From: Eupeodes corollae
Taxonomy: Eukaryota > Arthropoda > Insecta > Diptera > Syrphidae
Assembly (NCBI RefSeq): GCF_945859685.1
Contig: NC_079147.1
Coordinates: 213,593,578 to 213,657,577, forward strand
DNA: 64,000 bases
Direction: 5' to 3'
Shown here: piece after piece, positions 34,201-46,193 of the stretch
Layout: each line of letters starts with the position of its first letter
Position numbering within the stretch: position 1 is the stretch's first letter
Translations under genes and position numbers: made by a program
Notes under the pieces: generated by a model
Database searches by the model: none
What the model saw: the letters and a program-made list of their open reading frames with translations, nothing else
Told to the model about the DNA's origin: nothing

Positions 34201-34639
34201 TTGGTTTTTAATGCGTCTTGTTATCTTTTTTTGTTTGTGTTTTTAGTTTGATTGTAATATACCTACTGATTCTACGGTTCCCCCTTGGAGCGTTTTATAC
34301 GTTTATAAGTGTCACATGAAGATATCGTTGTGGCTTGCTGGCGCAGTCTTCTGGTCTTTCTTTATAGAGATTGTCGTTTTAAATGTCACGTGTGTGTAGC
34401 GTATAGAGTTGACAGGCCGCAATTGTAAATGTTCTTTTTCTTAATTGTTTATGAGTGAATTTCAAGTTAAAAGGATATACTCGTACTTTGAGGGAAAATG
34501 AGAAGAATATAAAGTTAAATGTCGGTCAAGCCGTTCTCAAGGACTTTGACCTCATTGGCAGAGTAAATATTTTTTTGACGGGTCCTGGGGATCCTATAAT
34601 TAAAAAGCAACTCCATGTTGAAGAAACGAAGCTCGAAAG

Positions 34640-34702
34640 AACCAGAGTCTAGTGACTTGCAACTCTCAACCATTCCTACTTGCGAGTAATGTAAGGGATT
34701 AT
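34640..34702 (-). repeat. tRNA-derived SINE, 3' fragment copy 2
   Basis: 'accagagtctagtgacttgc' and 'aactctcaaccattcct' match the 3' half of the SINE at 61745-61795. Only about 60 bp are left. Confidence 0.6.
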
Positions 34703-34789
34703 AATAAGCCGACACCAAAACGGATATTACTACCCTTACAAAAACACAGCGTAAGCACTAGAAAAGAGAGAGAGAGTTTGAAAGGAGTT

Positions 34790-37745
34790 AACGATGCACA
34801 TTGGTTTTAAATTCCTTAATATTTCAAACACTGGAAAACATAGAGTGTGGTAAAGCGTTCCACGTTCGCGAAGTATGGCTAAAGAACGGCTCTCTGTACT
34901 TGACAGTAGGACCAAAGTTGGACTCGAGGGTGAGCATTCCTAAATGCACGAGCATTGTGGTTGAATTGTTTAAGGGGTAATGCAGCTGGCTATTTCTCTA
35001 GAGCATAAACCGTTTAAATAAATGTAGAACAAGGTAAGACAAGAAACTTTTTGACGATGTTTAAGCGACGCAAATGATCCTATAATGGTATAATCACCAA
35101 TTAATGTAAATACTTTACGTTCAATGCTGTCCAAGAGGCTTAAGTAAGTTGCAGGAGGACCAGCCCAGAGATGGGAATTATACTCAAGCTTTATACGTAC
35201 ATATATAAGTCTTGTGGATAACAGTCAAATTAGAGCGGGTGAAAAACTTCTTGCATCGCCTAAGAAAACCCAAACATCTTGAGCCATTTTTGGTTACTTC
35301 GCGTATGTGATCGTTCCACAAGAGCTGATTGGTGATACAACATCCGAAGTAGAGGGATGTGAGTCTGATAACGAATATAAAGAGCTAAGAGTACTGTCAT
35401 CAGCGAAACAATGTATTTTATTAGAAGCTGCGGACACGAGATAGAACAGATCCCTGGGCACACCAGTATTTATTTTGTAGTTTTCAGACTTGAACCCATC
35501 CAATGCTACTTATATTGAACGATCCGAAATTACTTATGCAATGAAGAAAGGATTTATGAAAACCAATAGCACGATAAGAATGCCTGCTTCCAAACCCTAT
35601 CAAATGCTTTTGAAATATAAAGTGCTTACTTATCTTACTTTCTCCAAAACTTTGTAAAGATTGGTCCTCTGTTTGGTGGGATGAACCATGATATCACCAG
35701 TGGACCTTTGCTGCGAAAGCCGTACTGTCGGTCATTAAGAAGCTTTCGATCTTCGAGATATTTTTTGAGCTGATATTTAATCAGCGTTTCCATGGATGAA
35801 GGATGATATCACCAGTGGACCTTTGCTGTGAAAGCCGTACTGTCGGTCATTAAGAAGCTTTCGATCTTCGAGATATTTCTTGAGCTGATATTTAATCAGC
35901 GTTTCCATGGATGAACGATGATATCACCAGTGGACCTTTGCTCTGCGAAAGCCGTACTGTCGGTCATTAAGAAGCTTTCGATCTTCGAGATATTTTTTGA
36001 GCTGATATTTAATCAGCGTTTCCATGGATGAACGATGATATCCATTGTAAACCTTTGCTGCGAAAGCCGTACTGTCGGTCATTAAGAAGCTTTCGATCTT
36101 CGAGATATTTCTTGAGCTGATATTTAATCAGCGTTTCCATGGATGAACGATGATATCACCAGTGGACCTTTGCGCTGCGAAAGCCATACTGTCGGTCATT
36201 AAGAAGCTTTCGATCTTCGAGATATTTTTTGAGCTGATATTTAATCAGCGTTTCCATGGATGATTGATGACATCACCAGTGGACCTTTGCTGATATCAAC
36301 AGTGGACCTTTGCGCTGCGAAAGCCGTACTGTCGGTCATTAAGAAGCTTTCGATCTTTGAGATATTTCTTGAGCAGATATTTAATCAGCGTTTCCATGGA
36401 TGAACGGTGATATCCATTGTAAACCTTTGCTACGAAAGCCGTACTGTCGGCCATTAAGAAGCTTTCGATCTTCGAGATATTTATTAAGCTGATATTTAAT
36501 AAGCGTTTCCATGGATGAACGATAATATCACCAGTCATTAAGAAGCTTTCGATGTAGGAGATATTTCTTGAACTCATATTTAATTAGCGTTTCCATGGAT
36601 GAACGATGATATCCATTGTAAACCATTGCTGCGAAAGCCGTACTGTCGGTCATTAAGAAGCTTTCGATCTTCGAGATATTTCTCGAGCTGATATTTAATC
36701 AGCGTTTCCATGGATGAACGATGATATCACCAGTGGACCTTTGCGCTGCGAAAGCCATACTGTCGGTCATTAAGAAGCTTTCGATCTTCGAGATATTTTT
36801 TGAGCTGATATTTAATCAGCGTTTCCATGGATGAACGGTGATATCCATTGTAAACCTTTGCTACGAAAGCCGTACTGTCGGTCATTAAGAAGCTTTCGAT
36901 CTTCGAGATATTTCTTGAGCTGATATTTAATCAGCGTTTCCATGGATGAACGATGATATCAACAGTGGACCTTTGCTGCGAAAGTCGTATTGTCGGTCAT
37001 TAAGAAGCTTTCGATATTCAAAATATTTCTTTAGCTGATATTTAATACGCGTTTCCATGACCTTGGAAAGAAGGGTCGGAAGTGCAATGGGTCGGTAATT
37101 AGAATGTGAAGAAGGTTTGAATGATGAAAAAGCTTATGCAGTGGTTTTGTCAGTGTTGAACAACATAATTCAGAACAATAGAGCGGATACCATCCGGACC
37201 AGTAGGTTTAAGTATGTTGAGATCTTTTAGGACTCTCACCACAGTACAAGTGCGTACAAAGATTGGCCTCATACAATCACTAATGCGTTCAATGACAGGA
37301 AGGGTCGTAACACTCACTGGCAGCGTTTAATTAGCGGTGAACTGCCTAGCATAGAGATTAGCTTTCTGAAAGGAGCTAACAAATAGAGTATCATGGACAA
37401 CGAGTTCGGATACCGAGGAAGAGGAATAATTCCTTATGTTTTTTACGAATGAAAGATATGGGTTGTTGAGGAAATTTACCCCCTCAACCCTTATAACCTC
37501 TTTACAGCTCGAACCAAACCATGCCTTTTCCTTAGGTATCCTGCTTTAACTCTGTTTGGGATAAAAGTTCTTATTTTCAATAGAATCAAACTTGTGATCA
37601 TATCTGCGCTGACGTTAACGCCACTATCTAGGGCTGTTACTAGCTTGCAGTGGTCTAACTTTTCTAACACCAGCAGAAACCAATCCATCAACCGAACTAT
37701 CAAATATCATTGAAATTGTACGAGTGGAGTCAAATAAGATTTATG
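34790..37745 (-). mobile_element. LINE family J, copy with internal tandem amplification
   Basis: Right to left on the minus strand: linker/endonuclease end (37491-37740), start of RT near 37050-37230 ('ILKPTGPDGIRSIV'-like, then NYRPIA/SKVMET), the tandem array (35690-37060), then motif A remnants, 'MDGFKSENYKINTGVP' and 'HCFADDSTLSSLYSLSDS' (35380-35503, motif C with both aspartates). The 3' region matches J copies at 43.2-43.7 kb ('gcgttccac.ttcgcgaagt', 'cttcttgcatcgcctaagaaaa') and ends near 34790. Apart from the array, the order of blocks is that of the copy at 25.9-27.8 kb. Confidence 0.82.
35685..37062. repeat. tandem array of ~12 units of ~116 bp derived from an RT gene
   Basis: The unit, read on the minus strand, runs 'ATGGAAACGCTGATTAAATA' ... 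'CTCGAAGATCGAAAGCTTCT' ... 'TACGGCTTTCGCAGC' ... 'TGGTGATATCATCGTTCATCC' and encodes METLIKYQLKKYLEDRKLL, NDRQYGFRS and STGDI, the RT block between motifs 1 and A of LINE J. The plus-strand landmark 'tttccatgg' recurs near 35788, 35903, 36020, 36134, 36251, 36391, 36507, 36591, 36707, 36822 and 36938, with a final 'tttccatga' near 37052 leading into the single-copy upstream RT. Spacing is 114-117 bp except 140 (an extra ~25 bp near 36275-36300) and 84 (a deletion near 36530). Variants 'accagtggacctttg' and 'tccattgtaaacc' occur in a partly repeated order, so larger blocks were also copied. Confidence 0.92.
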
Positions 37746-40265
37746 AAGCACAAACCACAACGTAAACTGAATTTCTGCTATAATGTTTGAACATAAACAG
37801 CGACTCATGATCCTCTTAAAATTGTTATAAGTCCATATATCCAAGCAAACTTCGAATCATAGTTCCGAAGTATAAGAAGTGAATAGAGTCATAAGGCCAC
37901 TATAAGTTCTTTTAAAAGAATGGGGTAGTGCACGTCCGTTTAAGCTTTGTGTTGAAAAGTTAAACTAGTATCAACGGGTCTCTTTTCTACCTAAGCAACC
38001 GCCTTGAGTGGAAGCTTGACATTTTTACTTTTAAACTAGCGTAAATATAGGATAAGCACTACTTCAAATCATCTTCAAAAGCCTAATTATCAACATTAAT
38101 ATCCCATGGCATAATCTTATCTCATTCTTATTCTCAGGCTGTTCTCCACATTATTAATAACCTTTTTACCACCATCCAGAAGCCTACAGGACTTCTCGTT
38201 CCCACTATACTCAAATACAAATCATTACATGAATCAAACAGCAGCCGCAACAACAACAACTAAATTAATGCAAATCAATTTAATACCAATAACCTCCCCA
38301 TTGCGCCCAATCATCAACTTTGGAAAAGGCCAGAGGCTATACACCAGATTACTTAACTTGCCTGTCTGATGTTGGTGGTCCCATCCGAATAGACCAGACC
38401 ACTGGTCCATCTTCATTTCTGCTGTCGATCGATACAAAAATTACAGACTTAATGCCATCGTGACTAATGGTATAGAATTAACGAAGAAAACATCCTTGGT
38501 TGTGGACCATTAGTGGTGAGTGGATCATTGAGGCTCAGAAGTGGAATTGAACAAATGAAACAAAAATAGAAGAAACATTATAAGAAGAAAGAAGGACGGA
38601 TGAAAGGATCTCACTTTCACATCACAAAAATGCACCTGCGTTTATGATAGCCATATCTTTATCGCCATCATCGCATTTGAAGTTCAAAAGTTCACAGTCT
38701 TAAAACAAAAACTCAGAAATAAACTAACACCACTTCACAATTGCCCCAATAACCTGAGATTCGAGTGGACTACAAACTGAAGACTCCGGACGCAATTATA
38801 TGATTTCAACTACAGCATTACTCACAGGTGTGAGGAAGAAGTGATGTCTTCCGAAGGTGTCAAAAGGTGAAGTGGTGCCTTTTAATAGGACTACAGTATA
38901 ACTTTATAACGAACAAACTTACGATCAGCTTGCAATGCAAAAACTATGAGCGAGCTGGTTTTGACATTGATGACCTCGATAATGGAACTGGCTTTCGCAA
39001 CTATACAGTACAAGATTGCTATGAAATTATGGAGAACCTACGAGTATACTACGGACTGAAATTGGAAGAGTGTTGCATCAAGCAACAACAGAGGGCAGTA
39101 AAGAGAAACTATATAGGTAACTAACTACCTTTGAGACTCCATAAAGGTGATGGTGTGTAGCTGTATAGTAGATTTATGTTATAGGTACCTCGCGCTGCTG
39201 ATCCCAACTGAGCCGTGTGGATTATAAGTTCTCGTCGGGATCGGATAATTGTCCCTTTTTGTTGCCATGAAGAAGGTTTCTATAAGTGAAAGTCTATTTC
39301 AGGCTAAACTGATGATCTTGGTCTTTGGGTTTTTTTCTTTCTTCTTTTTCGAAACGAAAACAAGAGTTATTTCCAAAGGCAGTAGGACGAAAAGTTCATG
39401 AAGGTTAAGAGAACAAATTTCAGTTGAAAAATGGAAAGTGTGAAGTAAGGCTTATGGTTAATACAATTAACCATTACACTCAAACCTCTTTGAAGATTTT
39501 GAAGAAATACAGGCCTTATCCTATAAAGTTTCATAAATATTAATTTTCTCTAACGTTGAACTTAGTGACTCTTAGTTTTTTTAAAGTTTTATTGTCTTTT
39601 CTTGTCACTTTAATGTTTAATGCTTAAGCAACTTCTTCGACAATCTGATCAATTTCATCAATTCATTTACAGGATTATCATAAACTAATATGTGTATATA
39701 AATATGATCATAAAATGGAAGTAGGCTCCTTGATCATAAAAATCAGAGCTGACATCTTCTATTATATGGCAATTAAAAACTACATTCTTAAGTGTTTATA
39801 TATCTGGTTTGAAATACAATTCAAATAACATAATTGCAATTCATATTAATTTAGATATGTTTTTGATTATCAATTTTGACTCTATCCAGGAACTAATTAA
39901 ACGATTCAATGTTTAATGGAAAGATTGTTTTATTAGAATGGGCATCAAACTATTCATAGATACAAATAGTTTTTTATACGCAGTTTATTGAGTTAAAGTT
40001 ATGTCAATCATGAAGTTTAAAATGATTGCAATCAATTGATTGCATTCAAATGATTGGAAAAAATGAATGCAGTCTTTCTGAGGTCAAATTAGTGGTTATT
40101 GCAAAATGTAAACTCCCGATCTTTAGGTTTGTTGCCGAAAACTACAAAACAACTTCGAAATTATAAGTAAATGATTTTATTCAGTTTAAAGTTATAATTT
40201 AATTTAGATTTAAATTTTATTTCATTTTTCTCTACTTGTTTCTAATTAATTATTAAAGGCGCCAA
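37746..40265. other. unassigned, moderately AT-rich DNA
   Basis: No element recognised. An 85-codon plus-strand frame at 38867-39124 contains 'CKNYERAGFDIDDLDNGTGF' and 'RNYTVQDCYEIMENLRVYYG'; it has protein-like composition but no family I know, and I see no clear splice sites beyond 'tgaggaagaag' type sequence upstream. Treat it as an open question. Confidence 0.35.
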
Positions 40266-40431
40266 TTTTCATTTGAGGTTAGGTGATGTGTAAGTTTAGT
40301 AGCTCTTGTCACTGTCGGTTATAATTTTAGTCGGCTCTTAAGTCGTGACAATGCTGCCAGGTTTGGCGACATTCCCTCCTGGAAAGCTGGGTTTTATCGC
40401 CGGGTTACCACGAGTCGAGTATAAATGCCAG

Positions 40432-41394
40432 TCATCGTTTGAACTTTGGCTGATCTTGTTTGCCCATCCTTGCTTTCATTAACTTGTATGACTCTCCCTT
40501 TTGGCCAAGTACTTTTAGGAAAATTTGTATCCTTAATAACGGCTGAAACCATTTTGTCCTTCTTGTAAGCGTTGGAAGATATTCAGATACCCAATTCTTT
40601 CGAAGAATGAACCCATCATGACTAAGCTGTCCTGTCAGCTTTATACCACTCGAAGAACCCATTAAAAAATGATTGGGTTTCAAAGCCTTGTCACTGTCGC
40701 TCTCTATAGGTACGTAGGTAAGAGGCCTCGAATTTGTAAAAAAAAATTGTACTCCACCTCCGCCATCATTGTAAGAAGTAATTAATTTTTGGGGTTTCGA
40801 CTTTGAGACATATGTGATATTGTTTATTTTCCTGAACGAATTAATCTTTGTCAACTCTGGAGGGATAAAAATCCATTTAATTCCCTCATTAACGCACTTT
40901 TTCAATACAGCTGTGGATCGCAACGTTTCTAATGCATTTTCCTCCTCTGAAATTAGAACCATTATCGGACCAAATCTCAATCGAAGTACCTCTTCTTGCA
41001 AGGAATCTGTGGATAGCCAAAATAGATGAGTCGCTGGAGAGACTATGTGCACTTTCTATGTGGAGAACTGTAGGCACGTAAACAGCACTCCCCACCTTTT
41101 TTCACTGCGCCGTCCTACCCTTACTACCATTGGACCAATATAGTCAACGCCAACATAAAAGAATGGTCTAGTACGTGCCAGTAATCTTGCTGGAGGTAAA
41201 TCAGCCATTAGTAGCGGTACTGAAATTGTTCTCTTTATTTTAAACTCTGGACACTTTTGTTGAACTTTCTTCAAAACTGTTCGCAGATTTGGCATGTAGT
41301 AAGACTGCCTAAGTTCGTTCGCCACGGTTTGAAAATTTGAGTCTAAATAACGTTCATGTACATCTTTTACTATTAATCTTGTAATATAATGCAC
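40432..41394 (-). pseudogene. BEL/Pao integrase and pol C-terminus
   Basis: It begins 'MHYITRLIVKDVHERYLDSN', 'NELRQSYYMPNLRTVLKKVQ', 'QKCPEFKIKR' (the zinc domain, whose second cysteine of the usual CxxC is absent), then 'FFYVGVDYIGPMVVRVGRRS' (first catalytic Asp) and 'KRWGVLFTCL'. After frame changes 'SIEIWSDNGSNFRGG' gives the second Asp. The region of the catalytic Glu is disrupted. The C-terminal part reads 'NSRPLTYVPIESDSDKALKP', 'NHFLMGSSSG' and 'EYLPTLTRRTKWFQ', as in other BEL elements. This is the enzyme that inserts the cDNA; this copy cannot be functional. Confidence 0.87.
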
Positions 41395-41423
41395 CTTCGG
41401 TAAAATTATTGGTCTCTTACAGT

Positions 41424-42098
41424 TTAATAAGACATCTTTGCATGCATCAATCCGACTTTGATACGCAATACATTATTTTCATCTAAATATGGATTCAATT
41501 CAATCGAATCGGCCTCGAATCGGCACAACCTATAAAGGTATGATTCAGCCCGTATGAGGTCGTTTTTCAATACAACGGTCATTTCTTTCGGATCTCTTCT
41601 TTTAAATTTAATTTCAATAAAACGATAAACATATGCCATGATCAGTCGTAGAATTTTCTTTAAATCTTTAAACTTTAAATTGCTAAGGTATTGTCTTCGG
41701 ATTCCTATTTGTTTAACTAATGGCAATAACTTAACCCATTCACTCCATAAATGAAGCTGGTCTAGATGTATTTCTTCATTAAACATTAAACGCTGCATCC
41801 GAACTTCTTGTAGTAATATTTTAAGCATAACTGAATAATTTGCGATAAAGCCTATAGGATCAAAAGCACTCATCAGAATTTTCAAAATTTCTCTTTTGGT
41901 TGGTATACGCTCCCCGTTGAAAATCTCTGAGCTAAACTCTTTAGAATTGTTGAAAAACGAAAACTCATCCTCTGCAGGAGACCACCATAATCCCAAACAT
42001 TTTTCGGCTTCATAAATACCAGTTCGTTGATTGAAGTCTTTGTCACAATAGGCAGCATTTGTTCCAAGAGCTTTTGTCACATTCAACAAGTTGCTCAT
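41424..42098 (-). pseudogene. BEL/Pao pol, RT end to RNase H region
   Basis: 224 residues. 'EKCLGLWWSPAEDEFSFFN' is followed by 'IPTKREILKILMSAFDPIGF' and 'IANYSVMLKILLQEVRMQRL', the hallmark of the Pao pol region annotated as Peptidase A17 in Pfam. Then come 'LWSEWVKLLPLVKQIGIRRQ' and a part preceding integrase. RNase H catalytic residues are not evident because the frame appears shortened between 'RRQYLSNLKF' and 'RFIEIKFKRRDPKE'. The start codon is internal; coding continues upstream in frame. Confidence 0.85.
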
Positions 42099-42145
42099 GA
42101 AATTTTCAATATCAAACCCCCCTTGTTCATTGATGTGTACGACTT

Positions 42146-42675
42146 TTAATTTAATGAATGCAATCTATAAGTAGAATTCAATAAATCATTTATAATTGCT
42201 TCAATCTCAAAAGATTACATACATTTACAAGTCTCGTAGATGGATATTCATCTTGAATTCATCTTTTTCGGAATCTTTCTGAGTATTCCTAAGTTGATCT
42301 GCAGAGCCTTAGATACAATTGTTAAAAGTACTCGTACTATTCTTTAGTCAAGCTTTTTCTTCTGAACATAAACTTTGTTTGTATTTAAGAGATTCAACCG
42401 AGGTTTTTTTTTAATCGAAAAATCTGAATTCGGAAGTCTTACGTCCTGTCTTTATATTCATGGGTTAATACAATTGAGAACCATACATTTTTATAGATTT
42501 GATATTTTCAATTGTTTCTGCTGAAAATAATTCTGAGGAATAGAAAAACAAAACATGCGATAACATCTTCTCGATTTCCGACGTTTCCCAGACTCCACTT
42601 GTGATTAAACGTTCATAAACTACTACAAAGAAATTGTCTGAAGATTGTTTTTTATTTTTAATATCTCCAACGGAA
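42146..42675. other. unassigned AT-rich DNA
   Basis: An 81-codon minus-strand frame (42465-42710) matches nothing known to me. Confidence 0.35.
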
Positions 42676-43145
42676 AAGTGGAAAATATTGATCATTGTAA
42701 AGCGTTCCACATTCGTGTAGTGCGGCTGAAGAAAAAATCCTTACAGTACAATTTGAGATACAACTGGCTCGTTTAAACAATCAAAAAAAAAAAAATTCTA
42801 TCCAAAAGACTCAAAAACATCATTGGAGCACAAGAAAAATACGAGAATTTTACTCGAGTTTCGGACGAATAAAATCTTTGTATATTAGAAGCGGTTTGCG
42901 AGGAATTTACAATTCCTTCAAGAGTAATTCTTGTCATGAATAAGTGCTTTCTCAAACTGCCGTTCGGATTCGGCCCAAAATTTTAGGTCCCTTCCATTCC
43001 TGACAACGGACTGTTGCGCCACCCCATTTGATTTGATTTGATATCAGAAGGGGTAAAAAACTTCTTGCATCGTTGGAGAAAACCTAGACACTTAGCAGCA
43101 TTTTTGGTGATGCACATACATAGAACTGAAAGCTAGTAGCATTGA
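42676..43145 (-). mobile_element. LINE family J 3' remnant split by a SINE
   Basis: 'gtaaagcgttccacattcg' (42697-42715), 'tccaaaagactcaaaaacat' (about 42800) and 'cttcttgcatcgttggagaa' (43060-43080) follow the J 3' region at 34850-35290 in the same order. The SINE at 42919-43026 interrupts it. No coding frame is left. Confidence 0.65.
42919..43026 (+). repeat. tRNA-derived SINE, 3' part, copy 3
   Basis: It reads 'caagagtaattcttgtcatg', 'aagtgctttctcaaactgcc', 'gttcggattcgg' and ends 'ggactgttgcgccacc' followed by '(catttgatttgatttg)'. It is the reverse complement of 61740-61890, shortened. The 'ttgcgccacc' end is the same 3' terminus as in copies 5 and 6. Confidence 0.75.
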
Positions 43146-43234
43146 GGGAATGTTACATTATACATATGTAATTTTTTTTTATAATTAACAGTCACTCAAG
43201 GGGTTATTAGTATATATTATTTGTTTATATTCAA

Positions 43235-45335
43235 ACACATTGCGAGTGTTAGGAAAATAGGGAAGGATTTAAGAGGAGATACTGGTACACATTGGTCTTA
43301 AAGTTCTGAACATAACCAGAGTTGGCCAAAGCATTCCACATTCTCGATGTGCGATTTAAGAAAGAATCTCTATACTTGACAGTACGCCCGAAATTGAGCT
43401 CAAGGGTAAATTGATTAGCATTCCTGGAAGTGCGAGTATTACGGTTGAATCGTTTAAGGGGTGGAATGCATCTAGCTAATTCGACAGAAAATTGTTTGTA
43501 AAAATTTCGGTAAAACTATGGAAGGCATGAGACATTGCGACGGTGTTATAGCGATGTAAATGTTTCAATTATATTTCTATCGCCCATAATTCTATGAATG
43601 AATTTTATCCAAGAGATTTATGTTTATTAAATTATATTCAAGCTTTGATGAAGGTTTTGTAAATTACAGCCAGATCAGAAGGAGTGCAAAATTTATTGCA
43701 CCTTCGGAGAAATCCTAAGCACCTGGCAGCATTTCTGGAAATGTCAAATATGTGACTATTCCATAAAATGTGATCTGTAACACACATACCGAGTACTGAC
43801 AGTTCATTAGATTCCTGGATGCAAGTGCCACTCATAGATAGTGGTATCGGAGGTGTGTTACGCTTTAACGACAGAAGACAGCATTGAGTTTTCGAAGCAT
43901 TAAATTCTATACTGTTTTTGAATCCCCATTAAACAATGCCATCAAAATCAGAATTTAATGAGCTTATCATATGCTGCCGTTTAAGTTCTTCATCCGAAGG
44001 ACAAGCATGTGGCAGACAAACGATCATTTAATAATATAAGGAAGAAAGTCGGAGACAAAACGAAGTTCTGGGGGACACCAGCATTTATTTTATGAATTCA
44101 ACACTTGAAACCATCCAATACAACTTGTATTGAATTGTTAGAAGGTTATTTGTAAAGCAACGAAGAAGAAATTCATCAATACCAAAAGCCAGCTTTTTCG
44201 ATAATAGAACTTGATGCCAAACTCTATCAAATGCTTTTGAAATATCAAGTGCAATAATCTTACTTTTTCCAAAACGATGTATAGAGTTGTTCCACTATTC
44301 GGTGAGATAAACAATGAGATCACGAGTGACTTATTGCTACGAAAGCCATACCGTTGGTCATTAAGAAGCTTTCGTTCTTCGTATCCATGACCTTGGAAAA
44401 AAGGGTCGTGAGTGCTATTGGACGATAGTTAGAGGGAGAGGAGGATTCGCCTTTTTTAGCGACAGGCCTGACAAATGCTATTTTCCATCCGCTCGGAAAG
44501 AGACCTGTAGAGTAGGAAAGATTTAAAAGAGTACGCAGTGGTTTTGATAGCTTTGAAGAACAATTCTTCAGAACTATTGGGGAGATACTATCCGGGCCAG
44601 TGGATTTGTGTATGTCAAGGTCTTTCAGTACTCGTGAAACTGCACGAGTGCGAAAGAAGATTCGTCGCATAGAATCGTTTACGCTCTCAAGAAGAGGAGG
44701 ACTCATGCCACTTTCCGGTAGAGTCGAATTAACAGCCAACTGTTCCTCAAGCAAATTGGCTTTATCAAACGAGCTTACATAGGGAATGTCATTGTGGACG
44801 AGCGTTGGAACCGAGGATGACGTGGTGTTTCGTACGTTTTTTTACAGATGACGAAATTTGTACTACCTGGTTCGTCGAATATGACCATAACAGGTCATAA
44901 CTAGCTTGTTGAAACTTATTCCGGTTTTCCTTAGTCGGATTGGTTTTATAACAAACGGAATCAAACCAAGAGTTCTCTTTGGGTTTGATAGATTTCATCC
45001 TACTCGGGATACAATTTCTCATTCTACAAAGAATTAAATTTGTAACCTTATCTGTGCTTGAATCAACGTCACTATCGAGAAATCATAGTGACCAGTTAAA
45101 GTTCTTGAAAAATTCATTGAGACCGTCCCAGTTGGCTTTGTCAAATTGCCAAACGGTTCTCATAGGAGTTTTAGAAACATTCAATTCCACACGGCTCTTG
45201 ATCTGTCAAGACAGAGTTTAATGGATGAGAATCTAAAACCGAACATGAAAAGCTGAGGATACTGTCATCAGCGAAACAATTAAGTGGGTTAGAAGTCTAA
45301 GACAAAAGATCATTTATAAAAATGAGGAAAAGTGC
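43235..45335 (-). mobile_element. LINE family J, third larger copy
   Basis: Minus strand: linker with 'KPKENSWFDSVCYKTNPTKE' (44940-45000), then RT 'VSRVLKDLDIHKSTGPDSIS', 'PIVLKNCSSKLSKPLRTLLN', 'GWKIAFVRPVAKKGESSSPS' and 'NYRPIALTTLFSKVMDT' (44390-44660). A motif-A region lies near 44240-44270 and the LDGF/INAGVPQ block near 44070-44110. The FADDS box is lost (about 44020). The C-terminal region 'SVLGMCVTDHILWNSHIF' and 'CLGFLRRCNKF' lies at 43638-43835. RT is open for 144 codons at its start, then broken. Confidence 0.8.
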
Positions 45336-45339
45336 CGGA

Positions 45340-46190
45340 GACGAAACGGAGCCATGAATTGGCCTAAACGACTATTTTGCTTGATAAGTAAAGCCTCTAG
45401 TCTTCAGGAATAAGCCCGAAATGTCTGACGTGGAATATAGCCACAAATGTTGAAAACCGTGACGGTTATATGCCAGAAATCATATTTTTACGCCATAAGA
45501 TTATCTTTTGTTTTATGTCAATTTAAAAAAGTTTTATTTTTTTTTAAAAGTTATATACCTCTAATTTCTGAGGTAAATGATATAAATTTAAAACAGTATG
45601 TATTTCAAGTTTTCGTCGCATTTATTTATTTTTTGTTGAAGTGACAGCTGTCAGTTGTTTTCGACTTTAAAGAAATGTTTTTAACACCTCCTTTATAAGT
45701 GGAAAGGTTTTTTTTGTGTCATTGAGTCAAACCTAATTCTTTTCATTTGGTACATGAAGCTAAGAGAAGTTTAATATCTCCGATCTATGTATGTATTTCA
45801 ATTCAAGTTCAAGTCGCGAGGCCTCTTATACATCAGCGGATCTAGTTTTTGATCCACATAATTGCATTATCTGATCACGAACCCACATTTAACAACCTCT
45901 TTTAATCTTCTCCAAAACTTACACAACCACTGCAAGGCTCACGAGTAGGTAGATATTTTATATCGGAACATAAAACAATTATCCAAACACGACTTCCAGT
46001 TCTGCGGGGCTTATTGCTCGCGCTAATCGCCTGTACATTATTGAATTATTTCCGCATCCTGTAAATAGAGATAGAGAGCCACCTGCTTACCGCAAGCCAC
46101 ACCATTTAGACCAAAAGACAAGAGCCAAGACACTCTGAAGAACAGAGTTAGTTTTTCTGTTAGGTCATCTATCTATCCCACGTTGAAGAG
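45340..46190. other. AT-rich then unique DNA, nothing recognised
   Basis: No coding frame or repeat family recognised. From about 45760 the sequence becomes less AT-rich, leading into the coding-like island. Confidence 0.35.
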
Positions 46191-46193
46191 TAA

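Larger units (their letters stand above)
40270..42145 (-). mobile_element. BEL/Pao LTR retrotransposon, 3' part of pol
   Basis: The minus strand holds, in order, the region following the RT palm (42145-41424), the integrase zinc-binding and core domains (41400-40890) and the C-terminal pol region (40880-40430). It then reaches the 3' end of pol and perhaps LTR sequence (40430-40270). Gag, protease and the RT catalytic core are missing upstream of 'VVHINEQGGFDIENFMSN' at about 42080-42145. At least three frame changes break it. The three-part order is specific to BEL/Pao pol. Confidence 0.87.

Noticed and set aside
35685..37062. CRISPR-like array
   Set aside because: Units are contiguous, ~116 bp, without unique spacers, and encode RT sequence in a eukaryotic LINE.
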